A DNA stretch of 64,000 nucleotides from Chryseobacterium viscerum (GCF_025949665.1 NZ_JAPDFT010000001.1:1116001-1180000); one strand, 5' to 3'. Counted from the first letter of the stretch, positions 29,117-38,142 are shown. Numbers and translations are program-made. Notes: generated by a model not told the origin, from the letters alone.

Positions 29117-29779
29117 TTATCTTCTGTTGTTTTTACGTCTTGTACTTATAATATTGAAAAGTTTCGCAACATCCTTCAGATGGATTTCGAAATCTTCATA
29201 ATATTCATTCAGAGAATGAAGGGTGATAATTCCTCTTTCCACGTCATGGTTGATGATTCGCTTTACCAGAATTCCTTTCTCTTTGTGAACGATCACAAAA
29301 TCCCATTTATCATAATGCAGCTTACTCATCCAGTAATCCTGTCTGATATTTCTACATAAGATAATGTCTCCTTCCAGATAGCTTTCGTACGATCCGTTAT
29401 CCATACTGTCTCCTTTTACTTCAAAACACATGTATTCACCTCTGTGCTCTACATCGTCCGTAAAAGGAATAGTGGGTAAGCTTTCTATATATTCTTCATC
29501 AGCAAAATTACTCAGATAACCGGCTTGTGCATATTGATTCGCCAACGGGACATGCATAATCTTCAAATCTGAAAAAACAACCGGAGATGCGCTGTCATCA
29601 TTGAGTTCCTGCTGTTTTAACAGTAAATTGGTGACAAAGTAAGCCGTCGTTTCCGGTATTTTTCGTTCGCCTTTTTCCCAATATTGCACAGCTCTGGTAC
29701 CCACTCCTATAGATTTTGCGATATCAGCCTGCTTCATGTTTAGTTTCTTCCTGATTTCTTTGAATTCTAAATAGTTCAT
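29117..29779 (-). CDS. XRE-family, S24 (LexA/CI-like) cleavable repressor
   Basis: I chose the ATG at 29779 (220 aa) because the helix-turn-helix starts right after it; the upstream in-frame extension is Phe-rich and overlaps the operators. Residues about 5-45 form an XRE HTH (K-L-N-M-K-Q-A-D-I-A-K-S-I-G-V, then A-V-Q-Y-W-E-K-G). The C-terminal S24 domain has an Ala-Gly bond in Y-A-Q-A-G-Y-L (near 87) as probable autocleavage site, the catalytic Ser in G-D-S-M (near 125) and Lys in I-L-V-K-R-I (near 169). This is the layout of CI/LexA repressors inactivated after DNA damage. It sits beside the switch region and probably controls eCIS-linked genes. Confidence 0.88.
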   Translation of the reverse strand: MNYLEFKEIRKKLNMKQADIAKSIGVGTRAVQYWEKGERKIPETTAYFVTNLLLKQQELNDDSASPVVFSDLKIMHVPLANQYAQAGYLSNFADEEYIESLPTIPFTDDVEHRGEYMCFEVKGDSMDNGSYESYLEGDIILCRNIRQDYWMSKLHYDKWDFVIVHKEKGILVKRIINHDVERGIITLHSLNEYYEDFEIHLKDVAKLFNIISTRRKNNRR

Positions 29780-29813
29780 TTTGATATGTTTATAGTTATT
29801 TGTGAAAAAAAAT

Positions 29814-29826
29814 GAACAAAATGTTC
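29814..29826. promoter_or_regulatory. Repressor operator O2
   Basis: Perfect inverted repeat GAACA-AAA-TGTTC, 35 bases upstream of the repressor ATG. On the minus strand it overlaps an ACATTTTG sequence that could be the -7 of the repressor promoter, so it would serve autoregulation. Confidence 0.65.
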
Positions 29827-29835
29827 GTTTTTTAT

Positions 29836-29865
29836 TTTGAAAAACGAACAATGTTCGTATATTTG
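29836..29865 (+). promoter_or_regulatory. Rightward promoter of the repressor switch
   Basis: A -33 element TTTG at 29836-29839 and a perfect -7 TATATTTG at 29858-29865 are separated by 18 bases. Operator O1 fills the spacer, so bound repressor would block polymerase. Transcription would run toward the small HTH-like gene, holin candidate and cargo gene. Confidence 0.65.
29844..29858. promoter_or_regulatory. Repressor operator O1
   Basis: A 15-bp palindrome ACGAACAATGTTCGT (odd centre) with the same GAACA/TGTTC half-sites as O2, 30 bases centre to centre from it (about three helical turns, favouring cooperative binding on one face). Confidence 0.7.
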
Positions 29866-30550
29866 TTTCGTCATTATGATGAAACAGTACAAATGTACAA
29901 AATTATATTTAAAATTTAATTTTTTTTTAATATTTGAAAATGTTATTTTTTGCTTATAATTATCTGTAATTAAAAAAGTTAAGTATTTATTTTGTGCCCA
30001 ATATATTTAAAATGTAGATATTTTCCTTTTTTGTTTTATCCGGCGCAGATAGGAATAGAAAAATTTTCAATAATCTATAAAATGTAAAAAGTGCGTTTTT
30101 GTTTTAAATTTTTTTGGGTTTTTGTTCGTTTTAAGACTGTTTTAATAATGATAAAAATGCGTTTATTTTTTGATTGATATCTAAATAAAGCAATCATTTT
30201 GCTCTTTGTTTTTCCAGAAAATAAAAAACAACCCGGAAATGTAGAATAACGCTGCTGTTCAGCATATAAAATATCGATTAATTATAGTTGGCAGTAAGGT
30301 TGATAATACATACTAAAAAGGCAAATGAAATTTAGAAGATAGAAGCCAGAATGAGATTTTTATTGGGAAATATCAGGTACCCGCTTCTAAAAAAACAAAT
30401 TTAAATAATGGAATCAGACATCTTGTTAAAAGGCGGAATATTCGCCTTTAGGGTTTCTTATGACTTAATGAAACGGTCAATATATAAGAATAGGAAGCTT
30501 GTCTGATTCAGAAAAAACTTTTTAACCAAAAAAACTTTTAACCATAGAAT
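29866..30550. other. AT-rich intergenic leader of the switch
   Basis: About 680 bases with no convincing gene. It holds a single TTGTTCG half-operator near 30123 and a short hairpin at 30428-30449 (AAAGGCG/CGCCTTT). It may be a long untranslated leader or contain unrecognised RNA. Confidence 0.5.
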
Positions 30551-30709
30551 ATGAAACGTAGTAAAGAATTAGTCGAAAAAAGAAAAGATTTTGTCATTGA
30601 TTATGTAAGACGTAATCAGGATAAACAGATGAAAGTGATTGTCAATGAGCTTATGGAAATGTTGTTTCTGTCTGAAAGAACAATATATAACATTATTCTT
30701 CAGCCATAA
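30551..30709 (+). CDS. Small HTH-like protein (52 aa)
   Basis: The frame begins MKRSKELVEKRKDFVIDYVR and ends with V-N-E-L-M-E-M-L-F-L-S-E-R-T-I-Y-N-I-I. The second half reads like a helix-turn-helix with a recognition helix S-E-R-T-I-Y-N-I-I, and the protein is basic. It is the first credible gene downstream of the repressed rightward promoter, so it is a candidate switch effector, for example an activator of later eCIS promoters. That role is inference; a small DNA-binding protein of unknown target is all the sequence supports. Confidence 0.6.
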   Translation: MKRSKELVEKRKDFVIDYVRRNQDKQMKVIVNELMEMLFLSERTIYNIILQP

Positions 30710-31092
30710 CGTATGATCACGGAAGAAAGCTCAGTCCTTACCATTTAATATAATGTTGTAATGTGAATATCAATAAGATAATGTTTGTAGATAGTGTGTA
30801 TTCATAATTCATTTCTTGAAATTATTCATTCTAAAAAGATAAAAGGGATTCAAAGTTATTGCTAGATCCTCAACAGCCCATCCATCAGATTAAAAGGCTG
30901 CTCTGATATCTTTCTCAAATTTAAATTATAGGTAAAATATTAAGGTGAAAAACGGTTTTTGCTTTTTAGTTCTGTTGTTTTAAATGAGACATGAACTTTA
31001 AAAAGAAACCGTTTGGCCTTAGTGTATTGGAAGCGGAATCAACTTAAAAAAACTAAAAAATCAATTATTCATTTAATAAAATTCTAGTCACC
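30710..31092. other. Intergenic region without recognised genes
   Basis: AT-rich. An 18-codon frame at 30990 (MNFKKKPFGLSVLEAEST) has no supporting signal and is not called. No hairpin with a T-run and no copy of the regulon box was seen. Confidence 0.4.
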
Positions 31093-31260
31093 ATGAAAAA
31101 AAAAGAAAAGAAAAAAAAGAAAAAAGATAAGGAAAAACTAAAGAAGCCAGGCAGAGATATCAGTGATATTATTGACGAGTTAGCTTATGCAGATGAGAGC
31201 GAAAATATCCGGAAAATCAGAAAGTTTTTAGATGATATGTACATCCTGTCTCAGGAATAA
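31093..31260 (+). CDS. Small lysine-rich protein (55 aa)
   Basis: Starts with a run of Lys/Glu (MKKKEKKKKKKDKEKLKK) followed by a helical acidic part (D-I-I-D-E-L-A-Y-A-D) and an amphipathic tail. A purine-rich stretch of A's encodes the head. It sits between the HTH-like gene and the holin candidate on the same strand. No function is recognised; the basic head could bind nucleic acid. Confidence 0.5.
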   Translation: MKKKEKKKKKKDKEKLKKPGRDISDIIDELAYADESENIRKIRKFLDDMYILSQE

Positions 31261-31320
31261 TTAAACATCTGAAAGTTGCTTGAAAATTAAAATTTTTAAT
31301 AAATAATAGAGAAGAAAAGA

Positions 31321-31701
31321 ATGAATTTGGATAGTATAAAAGCCCTGTTAATCGGAACTGCAATAGCATTTTCAGGAGGGGTACTAAGGGTACTGGTCTC
31401 CATACAAAATAAAGAGAAAAAACAGCCATGGGAACATTTTATCACATTGGTAATCGTAGTAATCGTAGGCTTTACGATGAGCTATTTAATGAACAGAGCC
31501 GAATTGCATGACAAATGGTATTCGACAGGGGTACTGTTTGTATTGGGGTACGGTTATGATAAATTCCTGAAGATGATCACTAATAATCTGCCTAATTGGA
31601 TTGACAAAGCAGTGAACCTTCTTATTGAAAACCGATATGGTGCCAGCAATACAGACAGATCATCTGATGAGGAAGAAGAAAAGAAAGATGATATGAAATA
31701 A
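31321..31701 (+). CDS. Holin-like membrane protein
   Basis: A 126-aa protein with two clear hydrophobic segments (about residues 8-27 and 41-57), a weaker third (about 69-80), and a highly charged C-terminal tail (D-E-E-E-E-K-K-D-D). Size, segments and charged tail fit small phage holins, although no single family is certain. A cytoplasmic lysozyme without signal peptide at 44340 would need such a pore. It lies just before the cargo gene. Confidence 0.6.
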   Translation: MNLDSIKALLIGTAIAFSGGVLRVLVSIQNKEKKQPWEHFITLVIVVIVGFTMSYLMNRAELHDKWYSTGVLFVLGYGYDKFLKMITNNLPNWIDKAVNLLIENRYGASNTDRSSDEEEEKKDDMK

Positions 31702-31995
31702 TAAAAAGATTCTGACCGTAATGACAGAATCAATCACTCCCAAGGAGATATTATCCGGAAAAGAGTGTATTAAAACTTAAAAAACCTGAAAATTCAAAAA
31801 CAAGAGAAGAAACCAGGAAATGGTTCAGTGTTGCCTGTTTCTCAAAGTCAAATACCATTTCTATTTACTTAAATTCTTAAAGAATCTACCTCACCCGGTA
31901 TGATTTTTCCAACCCGGCAGGCACCCTATCAGGCACAATATTTTAGTTGTGCCTATAGGTCTTTTAAAACAATATGAAATTAAAAAACTAAGTCA

Positions 31996-34900
31996 ATGAA
32001 AGCAGCAAAACCTGTAGAAAAAGACAATAAGGCCCATAAAAACCAGAGCAAAAAGCAGAAGCCGAAGGATCCGGTAGTTGTCCCTCTGTCTGAGGTAGAT
32101 GTGGCCGGTATACAAACACAAAAATCCGGAAATCGGGGCGTTACTGCCGGATCAGGAGGTCCTAATGATAGTATGCTCAACCTCAATGGAACTATTGCAG
32201 CCGTTCACGGTTCGCAAACCATTTACGACCAAGGCGCAGAAATAATGTATGAAAGACTTCAGGAGAGTCTAATCAAGACCGGCGATATCAACCATCCTGA
32301 TACTCAAAAGATTGAGAAAGGATATAAGGCAGCCCTGAATGTGAATCAGGTACAAGATTATAATAATATTAAATCGGGAAATTATGCGGCGAAGACACCG
32401 GAAGAGCAGGTGGCAGTCCGTCAGATGGTTAAAAATCAGGAAACTTCTGTAAAAACAACAAGAGAAGGAGAAAAAGAAACATTAAAAAACATTAACAGCA
32501 AATCTGAAGCATCAAAGCCTGTTATAGATCAGAAGCCAAAAGAGAAAGCGGTTGAGGTTAAAATACCTCCAATTAAACCAGTCTCATCTGAAGTTAATAA
32601 CAATAGCTCAAAAAAGGCTGCCGATAAAAATGAAGTGCCTCGTTCAGAAAAGGCTGTGGATGACAAAAAATCTAATAATAAAAAATCAAATTCAAAAACT
32701 AAAGGAGAAAAAGAAACAAAAGTTACTATTCCGGATGATATCCAATCCGTTGTTACTCCAAGAATGGATAAGGCTGTTGATAGCGAGCAAGCCGAAATAG
32801 CTCCGGATGCACAGACGACAATTAACATAGTGGGGCTTGTTGCGGCTGCACAGGAGTTTAGAGACCAGGGAGTAGAAGCTAAGGGGCAGGTAAAATCTCA
32901 AAACGAAGCCGCAAAAACACTAAAAAATAAAATTAAAGAGGTTGAAAGAGAAATTCAAAAATCAGACGCTGATTTAGAAAAATCAGAAGACAGTATAGAA
33001 ACGAAAGAAGCTTTAATCAAAAAATTAGAAAAAGGACTTGAAACCTCAGTAAAAAGACAGCAAAAGGTAGAGCAGGAGGTCGGAATATATCAACAGGAAT
33101 ATAATAAAAATAAGACCAAAGCAAATGATTTCAATAACGAAGCAAAAAATTTACTTGGTGGGTCTCAAAAACATCAAGATCCCAAAAATGCTGATTCTGG
33201 AAACCTTACCAGAAAATTAAATGAATTAAATACCAATGCCGGGACGATAAATCAAGCGGTATCTCAGGCAGGAAATACAACTCAAAAATTATCTCAGGAA
33301 GCTCAACAGGCTAAAGGTAAGAATACAAAGATACAAAGTGAAATAACATCTTCCAGAGCGTCAATACGAAAATCAAAAGCTAAACTGGCTGCAGATACTA
33401 AAAAGAATATAGAAGCCAAAAAAGAGCTGGGAAAACTTACCCCAAAACTAAAACAGGTAGAATCACAAAGTAAAAAATTAAATCAGGAAGCAGATGGATT
33501 ACTATTGGATTCTTATATTATTGAACATGAGATTATAAAAACGCAAAATGCTTATTATGCCAATATGGCCACCGTTGAGGGACGAAATAGTTTAATACAA
33601 AAAGAAAAAGACAAAATTCAGCAAACCCCCAAAGAACTTAATGAGGCAGAACGTTTATTGATTGATTTTACACAATTAAAAACAAAAGATGAACAAGTAG
33701 CTTTTCTAAGACAATTAAGCTCTGGTCAACAAAATTTATTAAGAGATAAATTTGAAGAAGTAAATGCTAATTATGATAATGATCAATCAGAACATCAAAG
33801 GTTAATTGACCAAAATGTTGACAGCATTAGAAACTCTCAAATAGAGGTCTTTAACAATAAACGTAAAGATGCTTTACAAAAACCATTAAACTTAGTGACC
33901 AAAAATCTGAATAGAATTACGGGCTTAAAAAGATTATGGATGTCTATATCTATTGCCTTTTCAGATATTTGGAATGACGTTACATCCATTACCTGGACCG
34001 ATGTAGGTAAATTTATTGAATCAATCTTTAGTCCCAAAGCATGGGTTGAGGCTATTTCAGGATCTATTAGCGGTATTTGGGAAGATCTGACAAGTTGGAA
34101 GGGATTCTCAGAAGATCCGGTAGGAATGATTCTCCAAAAAGCAGCCGGGATAGCCAATAAAGTACTCATCATAGCCGGTGTAATTACAGGGATATTGGGG
34201 ATTTTAACATTAGCTGCCGCTGTAGGATCTATTTTCACTCTGGGTGGTTTAGCACCATTAGCCGCCTGGCTGGGAGGAGCTACTATAACAATGGGAACCA
34301 TAACATTCTGGATTGGAGCCATAGCATTAGGATTGAATATACTCAACGGAATTAAAAATATTTATGACGTACATACAGCAAAAACGGCTGATGTTTTGTT
34401 CAAAAATTCTGGTGAATTAAAAAGCGACATTACCAATTCAGGTATGGCTATTTTGGCAATGATAGGTGGAAAAGCCTCGAAAAAAGGTGGAGCTTCCATA
34501 AAAGATCTGGCAAAAAGAAACCCGAAAACTTTTGGTAAACGAATGTTCATTACCGCAAGAAATGGAATAAAAGCAAGTATTGTTTCTATACCTAGAAGAA
34601 TAACCTCTGTTTTCAAAAAAGATACATGGATTAAAGCGGGCCAAAATTTTAAAGCAGCGTATAAAAAAGCAAAAGATTGGGTTACTGAACCTTTCAAGAA
34701 AAAGACTACTACAACGCCAAGCCACAACCTGAATCAACTTCCTTTTGAAGAGCAGACCGTTCCTGACAGAATGCACGAACAGCCTGTAAGAAATGAAAAA
34801 AGCACCGGGAAATCCAATGTTAAGGAAGAAGGTGTGAAACCAGTTCAGGTGCAGGAAAATGTATATGAAGAAAGCATATTCAGACAAGATAACAGACCTT

Positions 34901-36147
34901 ATTCTCCTGAAGGCTCAAAAGAAGGAAGGATAAAATCTCACATTAATGAAGAAGGAAACTTAACTCCTGCAGACAAAAACGGAAGTGCTACTGTTTCTGA
35001 TCACGTAAGAGGAAGCGAACCTATGAAAAGTAAAAGTCCTTATACTTCTTTCTCAGATGAAGGTCCTGGTATAGGCAAAACCTACGGAGACAATGTGATT
35101 GAAGTTGATATTAAAAGGCTGGAAGCTGATATCGCTGCTGGTAAAATAAGTGAGGTAGAGGTATTGAGACCTGAAAAAGTACAAGCGGAACTACAGGCTA
35201 AAATAGATCAGGCGATGAAAAGATTTGAAGAAAGTCCAACGCCTAAAAATCAGAAAAGAGTAGATGATGCGGTAAGAGATCTTAACAACAGTGTAAGAGA
35301 CAAAGAGATTTTAATTAAAGGTGAAATTCCTTCTGAATATTTTAATGTGAAATCGACTAAAAATAAGATCCCTGAGGATATTTTACCTGAAAATAAGAGA
35401 AATGAAAAAGGCAGTGGTAAATCTAATATTAAGGAAGAGGATGTAAAACCAATTCAAACCGAGCATGGCAAATCCTATGGGCAGGCTAAAACTCAAGAAG
35501 GGCATACAGTTACTATGACGGAAAAAGGGGAAATTTACGTATGTGCATCACCTTGCGAGCCTATCCGTGAAAAATACACATTAGAATTAGAAGAAAATCC
35601 CGAAATTAGTCGTCAGATAAATGAACTAGAAGCAGATGTCAGACTTACCGATCAGGAAAAAGCAGATTGGATTGCGAAGGAAATAGAACCTAAACTTTCT
35701 AAAATAAAGAAAGAGAATAAGATTAAAGCTAAGGAAGATTTGACAAATCTTAAAAATAGTGAAAGATTAGCTAATAATAAAATAGTAAGAGATGTTGACA
35801 AAATTGCTAAAAAATACGGTGGAGAAAAAACAGGCAAAAATAGATATACATTCACTGATAAAAATAGTGCCAAGAAAGCAGCATCGGAGATTTCGGGTGA
35901 TCTTGGCAGCGATCCTATAACTATTAGAAGAAAAGATTACATAGACGAAATGAATACATATAAAAACAATAATTCCAATAGAAAAATAGGAAAACATTCA
36001 TCAAAATTAGATTCTAACAAAAAACCAACAAGTGGATACCACGACCACGAAATAGGACATTCCACATTTGGAGCACCTAGACATTTTAATGCATGGAGTG
36101 AAAGTTCTGGTACATATTATTCAGATAACGTACATTTATATTATTAA
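31996..36147 (+). CDS. Large eCIS cargo/polymorphic toxin
   Basis: A 1383-aa protein with no signal peptide. The first 280 residues are Lys/Ser/Pro-rich and disordered, with one ordered motif (L-N-L-N-G-T-I-A-A-V-H-G-S-Q). Residues about 285-620 form a long coiled coil, and 715-785 a hydrophobic region with two or three membrane-type segments. A linker follows in which K-S-N-V/I-K-E-E-x-V-K-P-V/I-Q appears twice (about 940 and 1140). The last ~70 residues (including G-Y-H-D-H-E-I-G-H and N-V-H-L-Y-Y) look like a small His-rich toxin domain. Immediately downstream are immunity candidates. Loading into the eCIS lumen and delivery are inferred. Confidence 0.65.
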   Translation: MKAAKPVEKDNKAHKNQSKKQKPKDPVVVPLSEVDVAGIQTQKSGNRGVTAGSGGPNDSMLNLNGTIAAVHGSQTIYDQGAEIMYERLQESLIKTGDINHPDTQKIEKGYKAALNVNQVQDYNNIKSGNYAAKTPEEQVAVRQMVKNQETSVKTTREGEKETLKNINSKSEASKPVIDQKPKEKAVEVKIPPIKPVSSEVNNNSSKKAADKNEVPRSEKAVDDKKSNNKKSNSKTKGEKETKVTIPDDIQSVVTPRMDKAVDSEQAEIAPDAQTTINIVGLVAAAQEFRDQGVEAKGQVKSQNEAAKTLKNKIKEVEREIQKSDADLEKSEDSIETKEALIKKLEKGLETSVKRQQKVEQEVGIYQQEYNKNKTKANDFNNEAKNLLGGSQKHQDPKNADSGNLTRKLNELNTNAGTINQAVSQAGNTTQKLSQEAQQAKGKNTKIQSEITSSRASIRKSKAKLAADTKKNIEAKKELGKLTPKLKQVESQSKKLNQEADGLLLDSYIIEHEIIKTQNAYYANMATVEGRNSLIQKEKDKIQQTPKELNEAERLLIDFTQLKTKDEQVAFLRQLSSGQQNLLRDKFEEVNANYDNDQSEHQRLIDQNVDSIRNSQIEVFNNKRKDALQKPLNLVTKNLNRITGLKRLWMSISIAFSDIWNDVTSITWTDVGKFIESIFSPKAWVEAISGSISGIWEDLTSWKGFSEDPVGMILQKAAGIANKVLIIAGVITGILGILTLAAAVGSIFTLGGLAPLAAWLGGATITMGTITFWIGAIALGLNILNGIKNIYDVHTAKTADVLFKNSGELKSDITNSGMAILAMIGGKASKKGGASIKDLAKRNPKTFGKRMFITARNGIKASIVSIPRRITSVFKKDTWIKAGQNFKAAYKKAKDWVTEPFKKKTTTTPSHNLNQLPFEEQTVPDRMHEQPVRNEKSTGKSNVKEEGVKPVQVQENVYEESIFRQDNRPYSPEGSKEGRIKSHINEEGNLTPADKNGSATVSDHVRGSEPMKSKSPYTSFSDEGPGIGKTYGDNVIEVDIKRLEADIAAGKISEVEVLRPEKVQAELQAKIDQAMKRFEESPTPKNQKRVDDAVRDLNNSVRDKEILIKGEIPSEYFNVKSTKNKIPEDILPENKRNEKGSGKSNIKEEDVKPIQTEHGKSYGQAKTQEGHTVTMTEKGEIYVCASPCEPIREKYTLELEENPEISRQINELEADVRLTDQEKADWIAKEIEPKLSKIKKENKIKAKEDLTNLKNSERLANNKIVRDVDKIAKKYGGEKTGKNRYTFTDKNSAKKAASEISGDLGSDPITIRRKDYIDEMNTYKNNNSNRKIGKHSSKLDSNKKPTSGYHDHEIGHSTFGAPRHFNAWSESSGTYYSDNVHLYY

Positions 36148-36157
36148 ATTATTATAT

Positions 36158-36562
36158 ATGAGAAAAGAATGGAGAGAATATCATTCAGAGAATGGTGAAA
36201 TATGGGAAATATTCGCTGATACAAATGATAATGAAAAAAAAGAAGATCTAATTTCAAGGTCAGGAAGTAATGCTATCATGCGAAAATATATGAAAACATT
36301 AGATTACATACAAGTGACCATAATTCCTTGTGCTAGAATAATTGATGACATAAAAAAAAGAGAAGGAAAAGAAAAATATTTTCGCTTGAAAATTAATCTA
36401 TTAAATGGTGAGGACTGGTTTGGAATATCTAGCAATTTTTTTGATAAAGAAGAAATAGAAAAGCTATCCAATATGTTTATAGGATTAACTAAAAGGCAAG
36501 CTGAAAGGATATGGATAGCAAAAAAATTAGGAAATTTCAATACAAATAGATTAGATTTATAA
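36158..36562 (+). CDS. Candidate immunity protein to the cargo toxin
   Basis: Starting at the ATG 11 bases after the cargo stop gives 134 aa (MRKEWREYHSENGEIWEIF...). An upstream in-frame ATG overlaps the cargo coding end and is less likely. The protein is small, charged and cytoplasmic, with no recognised domain. Tight spacing to the toxin-like 3' end is the usual arrangement of a cognate immunity gene. AT content is higher than in the structural operon, fitting horizontal exchange of toxin tips. Confidence 0.6.
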   Translation: MRKEWREYHSENGEIWEIFADTNDNEKKEDLISRSGSNAIMRKYMKTLDYIQVTIIPCARIIDDIKKREGKEKYFRLKINLLNGEDWFGISSNFFDKEEIEKLSNMFIGLTKRQAERIWIAKKLGNFNTNRLDL

Positions 36563-36597
36563 GAAACACTGAATGGTAAAAATCTAATTAAAATCAA

Positions 36598-36777
36598 TGA
36601 AAAAACTTGGAGCTAAAGAAATTGTAATTAGTGATTCGTAAAGTAGAGTTTATTTATAAATCATATTCTGATTTTCCAAAAAGCGATTGTGTGTTCTCAG
36701 ATTATACAATGAATATGGATGATTTAAAAAATAAATCATTGATTATAAATGAAAATTGGATTTCGGAATTTAATTGA
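36598..36777 (+). pseudogene. Possible decayed small gene between immunity candidates
   Basis: A short frame from 36598 (MKKLGAKEIVISDS, then stop) is followed in another frame by a stretch that would read I-R-K-V-E-F-I-Y-K-S-Y-S-D-F-P-K and continue to a stop at 36775-36777. A one-base shift would join them. It may be a remnant of a former immunity or toxin-tip gene; evidence is limited to frame continuity. Confidence 0.3.
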
Positions 36778-36842
36778 AAAAAATAATCTTTAAAGAAGGA
36801 ATAGTTTCTTAAACTAATATTAAAAAAATAATTAATAATAAA

Positions 36843-37481
36843 ATGAATAACCAAATAAACGAACTCCTCTATCACTATAACGAAGATGGAAAAGAAGGAC
36901 ATGATCTAAACGAAGTACAACTCCTTGAAAAAATAGATCCGGACAGAGTTGAACAATTAAAATTACTTCTTCAAAATGACAACCAATATATTGCTTATCA
37001 GGCCATGCTTATTTTATTGGCGTGGGCAATACCGGAAGGATTTGAACAACTTGATCGGTTCATTTCCGAAAAATGGGATGAAAAAGAAAATTTTGAACCC
37101 CATAGACTTCATAGTGAAGATAATGTATATGATGTAATTACAAACGCCTTATATATTGCCACATTGAATGGAAAAACGGAACAGGAACTTTATCCATATA
37201 TTAAGCATTTTTTGAATATTTATGGTGATAAATTTTTTGAATCCAATCTAAAAGATTTCCTTTTAAAGAAAAATTGCCAACCACTTTTAGAAGAAATAGA
37301 ACAGGCAATACAGGCAGCCTTACAAAATAAAAGATATTATCAGGCGAGTCAGCTGTTTCCGGTACTTGTTCATTATGATAAAAGTACTTTTAATAAATAT
37401 GCAGATATTTTTAAATCTTTGATAAAAGAAGATGATAGAATTGCATATAATATTGAAGAAGCAGAAAAGAGCATGCAATAA
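36843..37481 (+). CDS. Second candidate immunity protein (helical-repeat type)
   Basis: The 212-aa protein is all-helical in appearance, with Leu/Ile/Tyr heptad-like spacing (L-K-L-L-L-Q-N-D-N-Q-Y-I-A-Y-Q-A-M-L-I-L-L-A-W-A) resembling HEAT-type immunity proteins of polymorphic toxins. There is no signal peptide. It ends at a strong intrinsic terminator, so it closes the cargo unit. It may protect against a toxin tip no longer present or one encoded elsewhere. Confidence 0.55.
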   Translation: MNNQINELLYHYNEDGKEGHDLNEVQLLEKIDPDRVEQLKLLLQNDNQYIAYQAMLILLAWAIPEGFEQLDRFISEKWDEKENFEPHRLHSEDNVYDVITNALYIATLNGKTEQELYPYIKHFLNIYGDKFFESNLKDFLLKKNCQPLLEEIEQAIQAALQNKRYYQASQLFPVLVHYDKSTFNKYADIFKSLIKEDDRIAYNIEEAEKSMQ

Positions 37482-37525
37482 TCTGTTATACAATTTGTAT
37501 AAATTTAAAAGAAAGTCTATTACTA

Positions 37526-37555
37526 CCGCACGAATCTTTTCGTGCGGTTTTTATT
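37526..37555 (+). terminator. Intrinsic terminator of the cargo unit
   Basis: A perfect CCGCACGAA / TTCGTGCGG hairpin with a four-base loop followed by five T's. Confidence 0.9.
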
Positions 37556-37655
37556 TTCAATCATTTTATCTGTAAGTTTTATCTTTATAAAAGAATAATC
37601 AATACTTTTGAATACATCAAATAATCAAAGTTAATAACTCATTAAAATATTGAAT

Positions 37656-38063
37656 ATGAAAAAAACACTATTCTTTTGTTCCCTGCTCTTCTGTCTTTCC
37701 GTAGGTGCCCAAACTATAGAATCCGGAAGCCACAGTACCACAGGATATATTAAAAGTGACGGAACCATAGAAAACAACAGCCATTCCACCGTGGGATACA
37801 TTAAAAATGATGGGACTGTCGAAAATAAAAGCAGAAGCACTATTGGGTACATCAAAAGTGACGGAACTATCGAAAACAAGAGCCGCTCTACAGTGGGCTA
37901 TGTGAAAGAAGATGGAACAGTAGAAAACAGCAGCCATTCCACTATTGGTTACATCAAAGATGATGGAACAGTTGAAAATAGCAGCCACAGCACTATCGGG
38001 TATGCAAGAGGAGTCAAAAAAGAATGGGCGGCGGTAGTGTATTTCTTCTTTAAACTGGATTAA
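37656..38063 (+). CDS. Secreted 17-residue-repeat protein
   Basis: I take the ATG at 37656; a TTG two codons earlier is not needed. A signal peptide (MKKTLFFCSLLFCLSVGAQ) precedes six tandem repeats of about 17 residues with pattern S-T-x-G-Y-I-K-x-D-G-T-x-E-N-x-S-x. The regular G-Y and D-G spacing suggests a closed beta-propeller or 5-fold beta-flower-type fold; the second name is from memory and uncertain. It has its own terminator downstream and is not clearly an eCIS component. Confidence 0.7.
   Translation: MKKTLFFCSLLFCLSVGAQTIESGSHSTTGYIKSDGTIENNSHSTVGYIKNDGTVENKSRSTIGYIKSDGTIENKSRSTVGYVKEDGTVENSSHSTIGYIKDDGTVENSSHSTIGYARGVKKEWAAVVYFFFKLD
37729..38005 (+). repeat. 51-bp tandem coding repeats
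   Basis: Six near-identical 51-base units encode the 17-aa repeats of the secreted protein. Many differences are synonymous, so selection holds the protein repeat. Slippage could change copy number. Confidence 0.7.
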
Positions 38064-38107
38064 TTATCAACGCTGCGAAAAGAAATTAGCATTAAGCATA
38101 TAAGCTG

Positions 38108-38142
38108 AAAAAGGCTCGGATTTTATCATCTGAGCCTTTTTT
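38108..38142 (+). terminator. Intrinsic terminator
   Basis: An AAAAAGGCTC / GAGCCTTTTTT hairpin extended by GAT/ATC, ending in a T-run; it terminates the repeat-protein gene. Confidence 0.85.

Noticed and set aside
29780-29851. 24-residue N-terminal extension of the repressor
   Set aside because: It is Phe/Lys-rich, overlaps both operators and the probable promoter, and the HTH begins directly after the ATG at 29779.
37729-38005. Regular 51-bp repeats resembling a CRISPR array
   Set aside because: The repeats have no unique spacers, are a multiple of three and encode an unbroken protein with signal peptide.
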